Below, piece after piece: positions 35,852 through 44,288 of a DNA stretch of 64,000 bases; positions within the stretch are counted from its first letter, which is position 1, and each line of letters starts with the position of its first letter. The translations under genes were made by a program, and so were the position numbers. Where the stretch lies: contig NZ_CP031969.1 in NCBI RefSeq assembly GCF_003443735.1, positions 4,154,001 to 4,218,000 of the forward strand, read 5' to 3'. The stretch comes from Streptomyces sp. CC0208 (GTDB taxonomy: Bacteria; Actinomycetota; Actinomycetes; Streptomycetales; Streptomycetaceae). The notes below the pieces were generated by a model. The model had not been told where the DNA came from and made no database searches. It saw only the letters and a list, made by a program, of their open reading frames with translations.

Positions 35852-36396
35852 GCCGGAGCGTTCGTGGTCGGCGTGGTCGGCGTGGCCGCGGCGGCCAGCG
35901 CCCGGTTCTCACAACGGATGCGCACGGTGAGCAGGGCGGCGTTGAGCACCGTGAACACGGTCGCGGTGATCCAGGCGGTGTGCACCAGGGGCAGGGCCAG
36001 GCCCTCGGCGACGACGGCCACGTAGTTCGGGTGCCGCAGCCACCGCCACCGGTAGGGGCCGCGGGCCACCAGCGGCAGGCCGGGTACGACGATCACCCGG
36101 GTGTTCCACCGGGGCCCCAGGGTGTGGATGCACCACCACCGCAGCGCCTGGGCGCCCGCGAGCACAGCCAGCATCGGCCAGGCCAGGACGGGCACGAAGG
36201 GCCGGTCGCCCAGCCAGACCTCGGCCGGGCAGGCGGCCAGCAGGCCGGTGTGGAGGGCGACCATGGCCGGGTAGTGGCCCTGCCCGGTCTCGGTCGCGCC
36301 GCGGGCGGTGCTCCACCGTTCGTTGCGGCGGGCGACGACGAGTTCGGCGACGCGCTCGGCGGCGACGCCGGCCACCAGCAGTCCGTACCAGATCAT
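35848..36396 (-). CDS. srsB: SrsB-like isoprenylcysteine methyltransferase-family O-methyltransferase
   Basis: A 182-residue membrane enzyme with four to five helices. The C-terminal catalytic signature of the ICMT family is present: GPYRWRWLRHPNYVAVVAEG (the RHPxY motif), preceded by WNTRVIVVPGLPLVARGPY. In S. griseus the homologue methylates alkylresorcinols made by SrsA. Coupled to srsC by a 4-base overlap, 64 bases after srsA. The gap to srsA holds an imperfect CTTCGTGG repeat. Confidence 0.85.
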   Translation of the reverse strand: MIWYGLLVAGVAAERVAELVVARRNERWSTARGATETGQGHYPAMVALHTGLLAACPAEVWLGDRPFVPVLAWPMLAVLAGAQALRWWCIHTLGPRWNTRVIVVPGLPLVARGPYRWRWLRHPNYVAVVAEGLALPLVHTAWITATVFTVLNAALLTVRIRCENRALAAAATPTTPTTNAPA

Positions 36397-36460
36397 GTGT
36401 CCCTGTGTCCCTCGTGCTTCTTCGTGGCTTCGTGGCTTCGTGGTTCTTCGTCGGGGCGAA

Positions 36461-37528
36461 CTACCAGTGCAGCAGGACGAGTTCGCAGGCGAAGCCGGGT
36501 CCCATGGCCAGCAGTACCCCCGGTGTGCCCGGCGGTGGGCGTCGTCGGGCCAGGGTGTCGCGCAGTACGTGGAGCACCGAGGACGAGGACAGGTTGCCGA
36601 CGTCGGCCAGGTGACGCCAGGTCACATCGAGTGCGTCGTCGGGCAGGTCGAGGGCCTCGGTGACGGCCTGAAGGACCTTGGGACCCCCGGGGTGGCACAC
36701 CCAGGCGGTCACGTCCTTCGGCTTGATCCCGTGGTCGCCGAGGAACCCCTCGACGTCGTCGGCGAGGTAACGGCGTACGACATCGGGGACCCGCGGGTCG
36801 AGGACGACCTGGAAGCCCGAGTCCTTGATGTCCCAGCCCATGACGCGGCCGGTGTCCGGGTACAGGTGGCTGCGGGTGTCCACGATCGTCGGGCCGGCGG
36901 TCTCGTCCGGGCGGCCCGGGCGGTTCGCGCCGCAGGCGACGACCGCGGCGGCACCGTCGCCGAACAGCCCGGTGGCGACCAGGTTGGCCATGGAGGCGTC
37001 GTCGCGCTGGAAGGTGAGCGAGCACAGTTCGACGGACAGCAGTACCGCCACCTGGTCGGGCCGGCCCAGCAGGTAGTCGTGCATACGGGCCAGGCCGGCC
37101 GCGCCGCCGGCACAGCCCAGGCCGAACAGGGGCAGCCGTTTGACATCCGGCCGCAGTCCGAGGCGGCCGACCAGCCGTGCGTCGATCGAGGGGGTGGCGA
37201 TGCCGGTAACGGAGGTGAAGATCAGCAGGTCCACGTCGGCTGCGGTCAGGCCCGCCATGTCCAGTGCGCCTTGGACGGCCTCGGCGCCCAGGTCGGTGGC
37301 AGCGGCGATGAAGACGTCGTTGGCGGCGCCGAATCCGTCCAGTTCCCCGTACCGTTCGAGCGGCAGCGTCATGTGGCGCGCGCCGACCTTCGTGCTGTGG
37401 TGCAGCCGGTCCAGGACCCGTCGGTCGGTGCCCTCCGGCAGGCAGGTGCGGGCGACCATGTCGGTGATCTCGGACTGGGTGCGACGATGCGGTGCGAGGG
37501 CACCGTGAACGGCGGCGATCCGCGTCAT
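36461..37528 (-). CDS. srsA: SrsA-like type III polyketide synthase (alkylresorcinol synthase)
   Basis: A 355-residue thiolase-fold synthase. The Cys-His-Asn triad is C139 (FGLGCAGG), H279 (VCHPGG) and N312 (GNLSSSS). The Phe-type gatekeeper and the family GTPSIDARLV/ATPS region are seen. By analogy with S. griseus SrsA it would condense a fatty acyl-CoA starter with malonyl and methylmalonyl units to alkylresorcinols and alkylpyrones (phenolic lipids of the envelope). It is the first gene of srsABC; a UbiA prenyltransferase is transcribed divergently 149 bases away. It could also be an RppA-like enzyme, but the neighbours argue against this. Confidence 0.9.
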   Translation of the reverse strand: MTRIAAVHGALAPHRRTQSEITDMVARTCLPEGTDRRVLDRLHHSTKVGARHMTLPLERYGELDGFGAANDVFIAAATDLGAEAVQGALDMAGLTAADVDLLIFTSVTGIATPSIDARLVGRLGLRPDVKRLPLFGLGCAGGAAGLARMHDYLLGRPDQVAVLLSVELCSLTFQRDDASMANLVATGLFGDGAAAVVACGANRPGRPDETAGPTIVDTRSHLYPDTGRVMGWDIKDSGFQVVLDPRVPDVVRRYLADDVEGFLGDHGIKPKDVTAWVCHPGGPKVLQAVTEALDLPDDALDVTWRHLADVGNLSSSSVLHVLRDTLARRRPPPGTPGVLLAMGPGFACELVLLHW

Positions 37529-37677
37529 ATGGTTCCCGTCCGGTTACCGACTCGGGTGAGTTGCTTCCCACATGTTCCCCGGACCGGGACGTCGACACCA
37601 TGAATGGCCCGTCCGGCCGTGCCTCCCGAGGGGCGTGTGCTCCGGCCGGGTGGGGCTCGGGCGCCTAGGATCGGCGG

Positions 37678-38547
37678 GTGGGCACTCCTGAGCAGTCGAC
37701 GGCCGACGGCCCGACGGCGAGTTGGGCCGACCGGGTGGCCGGTCTGGCCGGGTCGTGCCACCCCGGGCCTGTCGTGGCGGTCACCGCCCTGACGGCGGCC
37801 CTGGCCGTCACCGCCGGCCAGAGCGCCGCGCGTTGCCTCCTGACCGCCGCCGCCGTGCTGACCGGGCAGTTGTCCGTCGGCTGGTGCAACGACGCGTTCG
37901 ACGCGCGCCGGGACCTCGCGGCCGGCCGCCGCGGCAAACCCGTCGTCGACGGCACGGTCGGCGTGACGGACGTGTGGGTGGCCGCGTATGCCGCGCTGGC
38001 GTTGTGCGTGCCGCTCTCGCTCGCCTGTGGCCTGCGGGCGGGCGCCGTTCACCTGACCGGGGTGGCGGCGGCGTGGGCCTATGACCTGCGGCTCAAGGCG
38101 ACGGTGTGGTCCTGGGCACCGTACGCGGTGGGCTTCGCCGCGCTCCCGGCGTTCGTCGCGCTCGCCTTGCCGGGGCAGCCATGGCCGGCGTGGTGGGTGG
38201 TCACCGCCGGGGCGCTGTTGGGGGTCGGCGCCCATCTGGGTGACGTACTGCCGGACATGCGCGGGGATGCGGCGACGGGGGTGCGGGGGTGGCCGCATCG
38301 GCTGGGCCCGGACGGCACCCGGCTGCTGCTGCCGGTGCCGCTGGTGGCCGCGTCCGCGGTTCTGGTGCTGGGGCCTGCCGGGCCGCCCGGCAGGTGGGGA
38401 CCGGCGGCGCTCGCGGTGGCCGGCCTGGTCGCGGTGGCGGGGACGGTGCTGGGGCACCGCTGGGAGCGGGCGGCGTTCGCGGCGGCGGTCGCCGTGGCGG
38501 TGGTCGACGTGGCGCTGCTGCTGGTGCGCGACACCGGGATCGCCTGA
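37678..38547 (+). CDS. UbiA-family prenyltransferase
   Basis: A 289-residue polytopic membrane prenyltransferase. The two aspartate-rich motifs are visible: NDAFDARRD at about 64-72 and DVLPDMRGD at about 188-196. About eight helices. GTG start. It lies divergent to the srsABC operon and may prenylate or otherwise modify its product, though it could also act in menaquinone-like or unrelated lipid metabolism. Confidence 0.9.
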   Translation: MGTPEQSTADGPTASWADRVAGLAGSCHPGPVVAVTALTAALAVTAGQSAARCLLTAAAVLTGQLSVGWCNDAFDARRDLAAGRRGKPVVDGTVGVTDVWVAAYAALALCVPLSLACGLRAGAVHLTGVAAAWAYDLRLKATVWSWAPYAVGFAALPAFVALALPGQPWPAWWVVTAGALLGVGAHLGDVLPDMRGDAATGVRGWPHRLGPDGTRLLLPVPLVAASAVLVLGPAGPPGRWGPAALAVAGLVAVAGTVLGHRWERAAFAAAVAVAVVDVALLLVRDTGIA

Positions 38548-38736
38548 TCCGCGGCCTCTGCGTCGGTGACGGTGACGGTGCCATGGACCCGCAGAAGCTG
38601 ATCCGCCCGGGGTTTTTGAAGGATCCGCCGCAACGGCTCGGGCACACAAGCAGGATGAGGGGGAAGGCTGGGCAGCATGCCTGTCCGCTCGTTGACGGCC
38701 GCGAGTCCCGCTTCCACTGACCGGCTGGCACCGAGG

Positions 38737-38907
38737 TCAGCGGGCCGGGCGATGGGTGGAGCGCCAGATGGAGCGGGTCGCCAGGTAGAGCAGATCGACG
38801 ATCAGAAGCAGTACACCGATGGACATCAGGTAGCGCATGCCGTCGACGGCCGCACCTGTGGCGATCAGAGCGATTCCGGCGATGAGCAGGGTCAGGGAGA
38901 GAAGCAT
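38737..38907 (-). CDS. Small membrane protein (56 aa)
   Basis: A 56-residue, two-helix protein (MLLSLTLLIAGIALIATGA and YLMSIGVLLLIVDLLYLATR) with a basic tail SIWRSTHRPAR. AGGAGG precedes the ATG by about 10 bases. It lies downstream of the Asp23 module in the same direction, after an 89-base gap from the AmaP-like gene. Function unknown. Confidence 0.72.
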   Translation of the reverse strand: MLLSLTLLIAGIALIATGAAVDGMRYLMSIGVLLLIVDLLYLATRSIWRSTHRPAR

Positions 38908-38996
38908 GACGGGATGCCTCCTGGCAAGGAACCGTTGAGGCCCCGGCGCACAAGGCCGCAAAGGGCCGGTGCCAACAACGCTCGTGATCACTCCAC

Positions 38997-39590
38997 CTAG
39001 ACGGTGCGTTCGGCGCGATGGCGGGCTGCCCGGAATCGCACCTTCGAGGGAAGGCGGTCCAGGCCGGTCGAGTCTCGTGCGTGGGCGAGTGTTTCGCGGC
39101 TCAGCCGCCCAAGTGCCCCTGTCGGATCGGCGTGAGGCTCCAGCAGCAGCCGCACGCGTGCGGTCGGAGCGGTACGTCGGCCCGTCAGCCGGACATGGGC
39201 CCGCGAGACCCCGTCCAGGGCTTGCGCCTCTTCCTCGATGACGTTCTCCAGTGTGCCGCCGTTGAGTCGGGCCGGCGCGCCGTCTTCGCTGTCGACGAGG
39301 ACCTGGTCCAGGCGGTGTCTGCGTTGCGCGAGGAGCCACCACAGCAGCAGGGCCAGCAGTACGGCGAGCACCGCGATGACGGTCGGCCACCACCAGTCCT
39401 CTTCCCGCCACCGGGTGCGTCCCCAGGTGCCCAGCACCACGTCGTCCGGCCCGCGGAAGGGCCACCAGCCCGGCACGTCGAAATCCCAGTGGCGCTGCAG
39501 GTCCAGGGCTCCCAGCAGCACGCCGCCGCCCAGGGCGAACAGTCCGAGGCCGAGAAGCCCGAGCAGCACCCGGTTCACCGTCCTGAGCAT
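38997..39590 (-). CDS. Alkaline-shock membrane anchor (AmaP-like) protein
   Basis: A 197-residue protein: two hydrophobic helices (LLGLLGLGLFALGGGVLLGAL at about 8-28 and WWWPTVIAVLAVLLALLLWWLLA at about 66-88). The C-terminal cytoplasmic domain (LENVIEEEAQALDGVSRAHVRLTG, VRLLLEPHADPTGAL) is an Asp23-like fold. This is the layout of AmaP, the membrane anchor of Asp23 proteins. Last of five genes with short gaps or overlaps. Confidence 0.85.
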   Translation of the reverse strand: MLRTVNRVLLGLLGLGLFALGGGVLLGALDLQRHWDFDVPGWWPFRGPDDVVLGTWGRTRWREEDWWWPTVIAVLAVLLALLLWWLLAQRRHRLDQVLVDSEDGAPARLNGGTLENVIEEEAQALDGVSRAHVRLTGRRTAPTARVRLLLEPHADPTGALGRLSRETLAHARDSTGLDRLPSKVRFRAARHRAERTV

Positions 39591-39600
39591 GAGGATCACC

Positions 39601-40296
39601 TCAGCCCTTCTTGGGGCGATGGACGCGCACGGCCAGTGTGGGTTGCCGGGCCAGGCCCAAGGACGCCATGGCCTCGCCCAGCTCGGCGTCCAGGTCCGCG
39701 CGCACTTCCTCGAGATCGCGGAAATGTGCCCGTGCCCGGGCCCTGACCTTCCGGCGGCCGACATCGACCTGTGCCGACTGGACACCGGACACCCGCATGG
39801 CCCGGTCGCGCAGCACCAGGGCGGCCGCGCGCCGGTCGAGCCCGGCGCGGACGTCCTCCGTCCCGGAGATGCCCGTGGGCTGCCGCATGGGCAGCAGCCT
39901 GCGCAGTCCCGGCGTCACCGCCAGCAGGAAAAGCCACAGGCCGAGGACCATCGCCACCGCGGCCCCGACGATCATCCAGACGTCGTCCAGGGGCCGGGTG
40001 GCCAGTTCCTCGGCGAGCCGTCGCCGCCAGCGCATCGCGTCCCGGCCTGCCCGCACCGCGATGACGTCGTACAGGAGAAATCCGACGGCCACGGCGGACA
40101 ACAGGGCTGCCAAGGCCGCGGGAATCCGCCGCGACGACCAGAAACGGTGCGCCGACCGGCCTGATCCGTCGATCACCTTCCTGTCCGTGGCGCCTCCGGC
40201 CGTCCCCGGGGTGCCGTCGGCGGGCGGAGCCGTCTGGCCGGGACCGGAGGAGAGGTCGCTGTCACCGGTCGGCTGCCGCGAGGCGTGCGCGCTCAT
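39601..40296 (-). CDS. DUF6286-like membrane protein
   Basis: A 231-residue protein. A disordered N-terminus (about 1-50) precedes two helices (ALAALLSAVAVGFLLYDVI and WMIVGAAVAMVLGLWLFLLAV), followed by a DUF6286-type C-terminal domain (RAAALVLRDRAMRVSGVQSAQVDVGRRKV), again Asp23-like. The ATG overlaps the stop of the upstream Asp23 gene by 4 bases, and it is 10 bases ahead of the AmaP-like gene. Confidence 0.8.
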   Translation of the reverse strand: MSAHASRQPTGDSDLSSGPGQTAPPADGTPGTAGGATDRKVIDGSGRSAHRFWSSRRIPAALAALLSAVAVGFLLYDVIAVRAGRDAMRWRRRLAEELATRPLDDVWMIVGAAVAMVLGLWLFLLAVTPGLRRLLPMRQPTGISGTEDVRAGLDRRAAALVLRDRAMRVSGVQSAQVDVGRRKVRARARAHFRDLEEVRADLDAELGEAMASLGLARQPTLAVRVHRPKKG

Positions 40297-40739
40297 CTCA
40301 CCCTCTCCCGGTCCGTGTGCCGCGTATGCGCCGAGTGCAGTTGCCCGACCGATACCGCGAGGTCGTACACCTCCATGCCGGCCCATGCCCTGATCCGTTC
40401 GGTGACCTCCCGGCGCACCGCGGCGCACTGCGCCCCGATGTCGGAGGGGTAGCCGAGCTCGACGGTGATGTGCAGCCGTGCCTCGCCGAGAACCGCCTGC
40501 CGTCCGGCGGCGGACTCGGCGTCCCGTGCCGCGCTGGTCCGTTCCGGCGCCCGCCGTACGGATGTGCTCACGTGTGGCGTCCGACGGCCGGGAGGTACGT
40601 GGCCGGCCGACTCGGCGAACCGGCTCAGCGCCTCGCGCGCCACCCGGGCCGCGATCTTCGCGACGACCCGGTCGGTGACGGCGGTCGCCCCGCGCTCCCC
40701 GCGGGGGACGTCCGGACGCTCGTCGGCTTCCCCGCTCAC
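40293..40739 (-). CDS. Asp23/Gls24 family protein
   Basis: A 148-residue protein with the Asp23 fold: VTDRVVAKIAARVAREALSRF at about 20-41, LHITVELGYPSDIGAQCAAVRREVTERIRAW later. A variable Arg/Ala-rich insertion lies between the halves. GTG start overlapping the stop of the upstream small membrane gene (GTGA). Envelope-stress role by family. Confidence 0.83.
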   Translation of the reverse strand: MSGEADERPDVPRGERGATAVTDRVVAKIAARVAREALSRFAESAGHVPPGRRTPHVSTSVRRAPERTSAARDAESAAGRQAVLGEARLHITVELGYPSDIGAQCAAVRREVTERIRAWAGMEVYDLAVSVGQLHSAHTRHTDRERVR

Positions 40740-40963
40740 CGCCGCCAGTCTCCCCGGTCCTGTCGCCGGTCGTCGCGGATGCGATCCTGCCGGTCCCGGC
40801 GGCGGACGAAGTCGCCCGGTTCGAGATCACCTTCAGAGAACCGTCCGACGACGAGACCGACGATGCCCAGCACCAGCACCAGCAGGAAAGCCCAGAAGTC
40901 ACCGAAATACGCGGCGAAACCCAGCGCCATTCCGGCCATCAAGCCCACCACGGCCCTGCTCAT
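40736..40963 (-). CDS. Small membrane protein with RD-rich tail
   Basis: A 75-residue protein with two transmembrane helices (VVGLMAGMALGFAAYFGDF and AFLLVLVLGIVGLVVGRF) and a low-complexity tail rich in R, D and Q (FVRRRDRQDRIRDDRR). AGGAG lies 7 bases before the ATG. Inside the Asp23 module; the tail recalls the 92-residue protein at 25536-25814. Confidence 0.8.
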   Translation of the reverse strand: MSRAVVGLMAGMALGFAAYFGDFWAFLLVLVLGIVGLVVGRFSEGDLEPGDFVRRRDRQDRIRDDRRQDRGDWRR

Positions 40964-41000
40964 GTCGCGCTCCTTCACTCAAGTGCGCTGCTCCGCCCCG

Positions 41001-41435
41001 CTACTGGATCCGCTGCCGCTCCTCCCCTTCGTCCTCCTCGTCCTCCGGCAGCTTCACGTCGCTGACCGTGATGTTGACCTCCACGACTTCCCGGTCCGCC
41101 ATCCGCTCCACCGCGGAGATCACGTTCTCCCGCACCGCTGCCGCCACGTCCGTGATCGAGACGCCGTAGTCGACGACGAGCTCCAGATCGATGGCCGCCT
41201 GCAGCTCCCCGACCTCGACACTGATCCCGCGCGTGACGGACTTGCCGCTGCCGGCACCGGGCATCCGCTCTCGCACGGATCCCATCGAGCGGGCGAATCC
41301 GCTGCCCAGGGCGTAGACGCCGGGTACGTCCCGTGCCGCCATCCCGGCGATCTTCTCCACCACCACATCGGCGATGGTCGTCCGGCCGCGAGAACCGGGC
41401 GCGGCGCCGAGCTTGACGCGGGTGTTCTCAGTCAT
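41001..41435 (-). CDS. Asp23/Gls24 family envelope stress protein
   Basis: A 144-residue canonical Asp23 protein: TTIADVVVEKIAGMAARDVPGV at about 19-40, then ISVEVGELQAAIDLELVVDYGVSI and VRENVISAVERM. A strongly acidic tail (LPEDEEDEGEE). A very good ribosome-binding site (GGGAGGAA) lies 8 bases ahead of the ATG. First gene of the Asp23 operon; a divergent Asp23-like gene sits across a 122-base gap with a palindrome. Confidence 0.9.
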   Translation of the reverse strand: MTENTRVKLGAAPGSRGRTTIADVVVEKIAGMAARDVPGVYALGSGFARSMGSVRERMPGAGSGKSVTRGISVEVGELQAAIDLELVVDYGVSITDVAAAVRENVISAVERMADREVVEVNITVSDVKLPEDEEDEGEERQRIQ

Positions 41436-41480
41436 TGGGGTATTCCTCCCTGACGAGTCCACAAAGCACCCATTAATCGG

Positions 41481-41486
41481 ATTATA
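41481..41486 (-). promoter_or_regulatory. Candidate -10 (TATAAT) upstream of the Asp23 operon
   Basis: Reverse complement reads TATAAT in an unusually AT-rich stretch between the divergent Asp23 genes. No good -35 hexamer is visible 17 bases upstream, so the assignment is tentative. Confidence 0.35.
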
Positions 41487-41506
41487 GTCTTTTCAGTACC
41501 TTTTGC

Positions 41507-41520
41507 CGGTCTGTAGACCG
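41507..41520. promoter_or_regulatory. Palindrome in the divergent Asp23 intergenic region
   Basis: CGGTCT-GT-AGACCG, a perfect 6-bp inverted repeat with a 2-base centre. It lies between the two divergent transcripts. Possible operator; the regulator is unknown. Confidence 0.4.
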
Positions 41521-41557
41521 TCGGACGAGGTGGTCCGACGAGAAGGGCGAGAGGCCA

Positions 41558-42382
41558 GTGAGCGAGGTGTGGACGCTGGAAGTACGACGTCGGCTCGGCC
41601 TGGGCCGACTGCTCCCGCTCGGCGGCCCCCACGACGGGACGTGGATCACCGAGCAAGCGGCCGTCCAGGCCCTCGGGCGCACTGCCGCCGAGGTCCCGGG
41701 TGTCCGGCTGGAGTCCCTGCGCATCGGCTCGGCGCCGCTCCAACCCGTGTCCGAGCCGGCCGTCCGTCCGCCGGCCAGCGCGCTACCGCCCGGCCCGCTC
41801 ACCATCGAGGCCGCCTTCACCGCATCCTTTGTGCGGCCGCTGCCGGAGAGCGCCGAGGAATTGAGGAGCGCGCTGCTGGGCGCGGCCGCTGAGCAGCTCG
41901 GGCTGGCCACGGTGACGGCTGACCTGCGGATAACGGATCTCCTTGAGGGCCCGGAGGCAGGCATGGCAGGCATGGCAGGCATGGCCTCTCCGACCGCGGC
42001 GACGGCCACGACGCCCACGCCAGAAGCCGCGGCCACGCGGAACTCGCCCCCCGTGACCGGAACAGGGTCCATGCGGGGACTCGTCGGGGAGCTGGCGGAC
42101 GTCGCGACGGGGGTGCCGGGCGTCGCCCGCCTCACCACCGTGCTGGGCAGCCGCCCGGTCAGGGTGGAGGACCACGATGATCCACCCGGCCGGCACATCG
42201 AGGTGCACCTCGCGGTCGGCCCAGGACACCGTCCACTGAGCGTCGCCCGTGCCGTCCGGGACGCGGTGGCCGGGGCAGCGACCACTGACACCCCGGGCCC
42301 GGTCACCGTCGCCGTCCTCATCACGGAAACCGCGGCCTGGCGAGCGACCCCGCCGGTCACCGCGATGAGTGCCCCTCGGTGA
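41558..42382 (+). CDS. Asp23-like protein with two half-domains
   Basis: A 274-residue protein with two Asp23-like halves separated by a linker of Ala/Pro/Thr. The first half contains ITEQAAVQALGRTAAEVPGVRL, the second LADVATGVPGVARLTTVLG and HLAVGPGHRPLSVARAVRDAV. The linker includes a repeat of three Ala/Gly-Met units (GMAGMAGMA) from a 9-base DNA repeat at about 41960-41985. GTG start, divergent from the main Asp23 operon; a broken desaturase follows with overlapping start. Confidence 0.8.
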   Translation: MSEVWTLEVRRRLGLGRLLPLGGPHDGTWITEQAAVQALGRTAAEVPGVRLESLRIGSAPLQPVSEPAVRPPASALPPGPLTIEAAFTASFVRPLPESAEELRSALLGAAAEQLGLATVTADLRITDLLEGPEAGMAGMAGMASPTAATATTPTPEAAATRNSPPVTGTGSMRGLVGELADVATGVPGVARLTTVLGSRPVRVEDHDDPPGRHIEVHLAVGPGHRPLSVARAVRDAVAGAATTDTPGPVTVAVLITETAAWRATPPVTAMSAPR

Positions 42383-43076
42383 TGCCCTGCGTAGGGATGA
42401 GCTACGGGTGGTGGCAGGACAAGCACACCCGCCACCACGCCAACCACGCCAACCACGCCAACCACGCCAACCACGAGGAACTCGACCCCGACCTCGACCC
42501 CGACCTGCTGGTCTGGTCCCAGGACCAGGCCCGGGCCGCCAAGGGGCTCCCCCGCCTGATCGGCCGCTGGCAGGCGTTCCTGTTTTTCCCCTCCTCACCC
42601 TGGAGGGCTTCAACCTGCACGTGTCGAGCGTGAAGGCGCCGGCCAACCGCTCACTCAAGCGCCGACCGCTCGACGGCGCCCTGCTGTGCGCGCACTTCGC
42701 GCTCTACCCGACCGTCCTGCTCTGGCTGCTGCCGCCCGGCATGGCGATCGCGTTCATCGCCGTGCACCAGGGCCTGTTCGGCGTCTACCTCGGCTCCCTC
42801 TTCGCGCCGAACCACAAGGGCATGCCGATCCTGACGGGCGATGACCGCCCGGACTTCCTCCGCCGCCAGGTGCTCACCTCACGCAACGTGCGCGGCGGCT
42901 GGTTCACGGACATCGCCCTGGGCGGCCTGAACCACCAGATCGAGCATCACCTGTTCCCCAGCATGCCCAGCCCCAACCTGCGCAAGGCCCGGGCCATCCG
43001 GCCCTCGCCAGTCTCCATCAGGCTGGAGCACCGCTCAGGCACCCCGGCGTCCCCGCCTAGAGAGGCACGGCCGTAG
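42379..43076 (+). pseudogene. Fatty acid desaturase, truncated and frameshifted
   Basis: Only the middle and C-terminal part of a membrane desaturase remain. The second histidine box is in the first frame (YGWWQDKHTRHHA); the third (LNHQIEHHLFPSMP) is in the second frame. One base appears missing in the C run at 42588-42591: adding a C restores QAFLFFPLLTLEGFNLHVSS. Between the boxes is a tandem of four NHA units (9-base DNA repeat at about 42437-42474) not found in normal desaturases. About 130 N-terminal residues with the first His box and the helices are absent. Not functional as it stands. Confidence 0.82.
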
Positions 43077-43157
43077 CCATCCGTGCCGGTGATGTGGTGA
43101 CGGCGACCCTCCGGCGAAGATCGGGCCGTTTGAAGCCCCAGGTCGGCGGCCGGGTCC

Positions 43158-44288
43158 TCAGTGGCTCGACGGTGCGGACTGCGACGGCACGCGTGCTCGT
43201 TCCCCGCTCGGCGGAGCCACCGTCTTCCCGGCGTCCGGCCGCCTGCTCGTGCGCGGCCACAGGCGTCCCAGTGACCGGTAGAAGCGGTCCGGCAGGAACA
43301 CCGCGTCCGCGATGATCATCGCGCCGGAGAAGAGCGGCAGCCCCATGAGGACGGCGATGCCCAGGTGCATTCCCAGCAGCATGGTCAGGACCGGGTACTT
43401 GAGCCGTCCGAACAGGACGAACGGGAAGGCGACCTGCAGCAGCACTGTCAGGTAGCTCGCGACGGCGATCAGCACGTCGTGCTCGTCCGCCACGACGGAG
43501 AGCTCGGGCCAGGGGCGGAACAGATCGAGGTTCAGGACGTAGTGCAGGGCGGTCCCGTTGCCCCAGGAGCCGCCCTGCGCCTTGTAGAGGCCCGCGGACC
43601 CGTAGAGGAAGCAGACCTGGGCCGCGATGACGAACATGCCGCAGTTGTGCAGCACGGCCGTCAGAGTCCGCTGGGAGGAGCCGAGTCGGTGCCGGAGACC
43701 GTCGGCATCCGGGGCCGCCGAGCTCCTCGCCGTCTTCCCCGTGGAGGCCTGGAGACGGGTTCTGCGCGCATCCAGGGACCAGCGTCGGCCGCACGCGGTG
43801 AGGACGAGGTACAGGGCCATGAGGAGGATGAGGTTGTCTCCTCCGTCCGTCATGAAGATCGCCCTGGCGTGGAACGACGCGACCACGACAGCGAACAGCA
43901 CGGACACCGCTCGGGTACGCCAGCCCAGCATGAAGAGCGCGGACGTGACGAGGGCCAGCGCGTAGCAGCTCTCGAAGTACGGCCGGCTGTCGGACAGGGT
44001 GAGGATGCTGGCCCACCCCGTCTGGTCGAACAGCTGTCTGGCCAGCTCGGGCGTCCACGGTGATCCGGGTCCCCAGATCTCGTCGCGGTGCGGAAACTCG
44101 CGCAGGAGGAAGACGAGGTAGAGGAGTCCGTAGCCGATGCGCAGAACGGCCGCGGCGTAGAGGGAGACCGGCCGCTCGGTCAGGACGGTGAGAAACGCGC
44201 CGATCCGCTCCGGGGCACGGCACGGCGGGTCGGTTTCCGCCCCGCCGGGGATACGGCGGTGCGGAGCGAGTGCCTGCTCAGTTTCCAC
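43158..44288 (-). CDS. HTTM-domain membrane protein (vitamin K gamma-carboxylase-like)
   Basis: A 376-residue membrane protein with the HTTM layout of four to six helices. LYAAAVLRIGYGLLYLVFLLRE marks the first helix; HNCGMFVIAAQVCFLYGSAGLYKAQG and GNGTALHYVLNLDLF are the most conserved HTTM segments (with the DxF/xLxxDxFRP signature near PWPELSVV). Its function in actinobacteria is unknown. GTG start, with 11 bases overlap with the preceding DUF5819 gene, a pairing seen repeatedly in actinobacteria. Confidence 0.85.
   Translation of the reverse strand: METEQALAPHRRIPGGAETDPPCRAPERIGAFLTVLTERPVSLYAAAVLRIGYGLLYLVFLLREFPHRDEIWGPGSPWTPELARQLFDQTGWASILTLSDSRPYFESCYALALVTSALFMLGWRTRAVSVLFAVVVASFHARAIFMTDGGDNLILLMALYLVLTACGRRWSLDARRTRLQASTGKTARSSAAPDADGLRHRLGSSQRTLTAVLHNCGMFVIAAQVCFLYGSAGLYKAQGGSWGNGTALHYVLNLDLFRPWPELSVVADEHDVLIAVASYLTVLLQVAFPFVLFGRLKYPVLTMLLGMHLGIAVLMGLPLFSGAMIIADAVFLPDRFYRSLGRLWPRTSRRPDAGKTVAPPSGERARVPSQSAPSSH

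Noticed and set aside
33290-36025. 900-codon plus-strand frame across the Ig-like gene and srsC
   Set aside because: Antisense to two clear genes.
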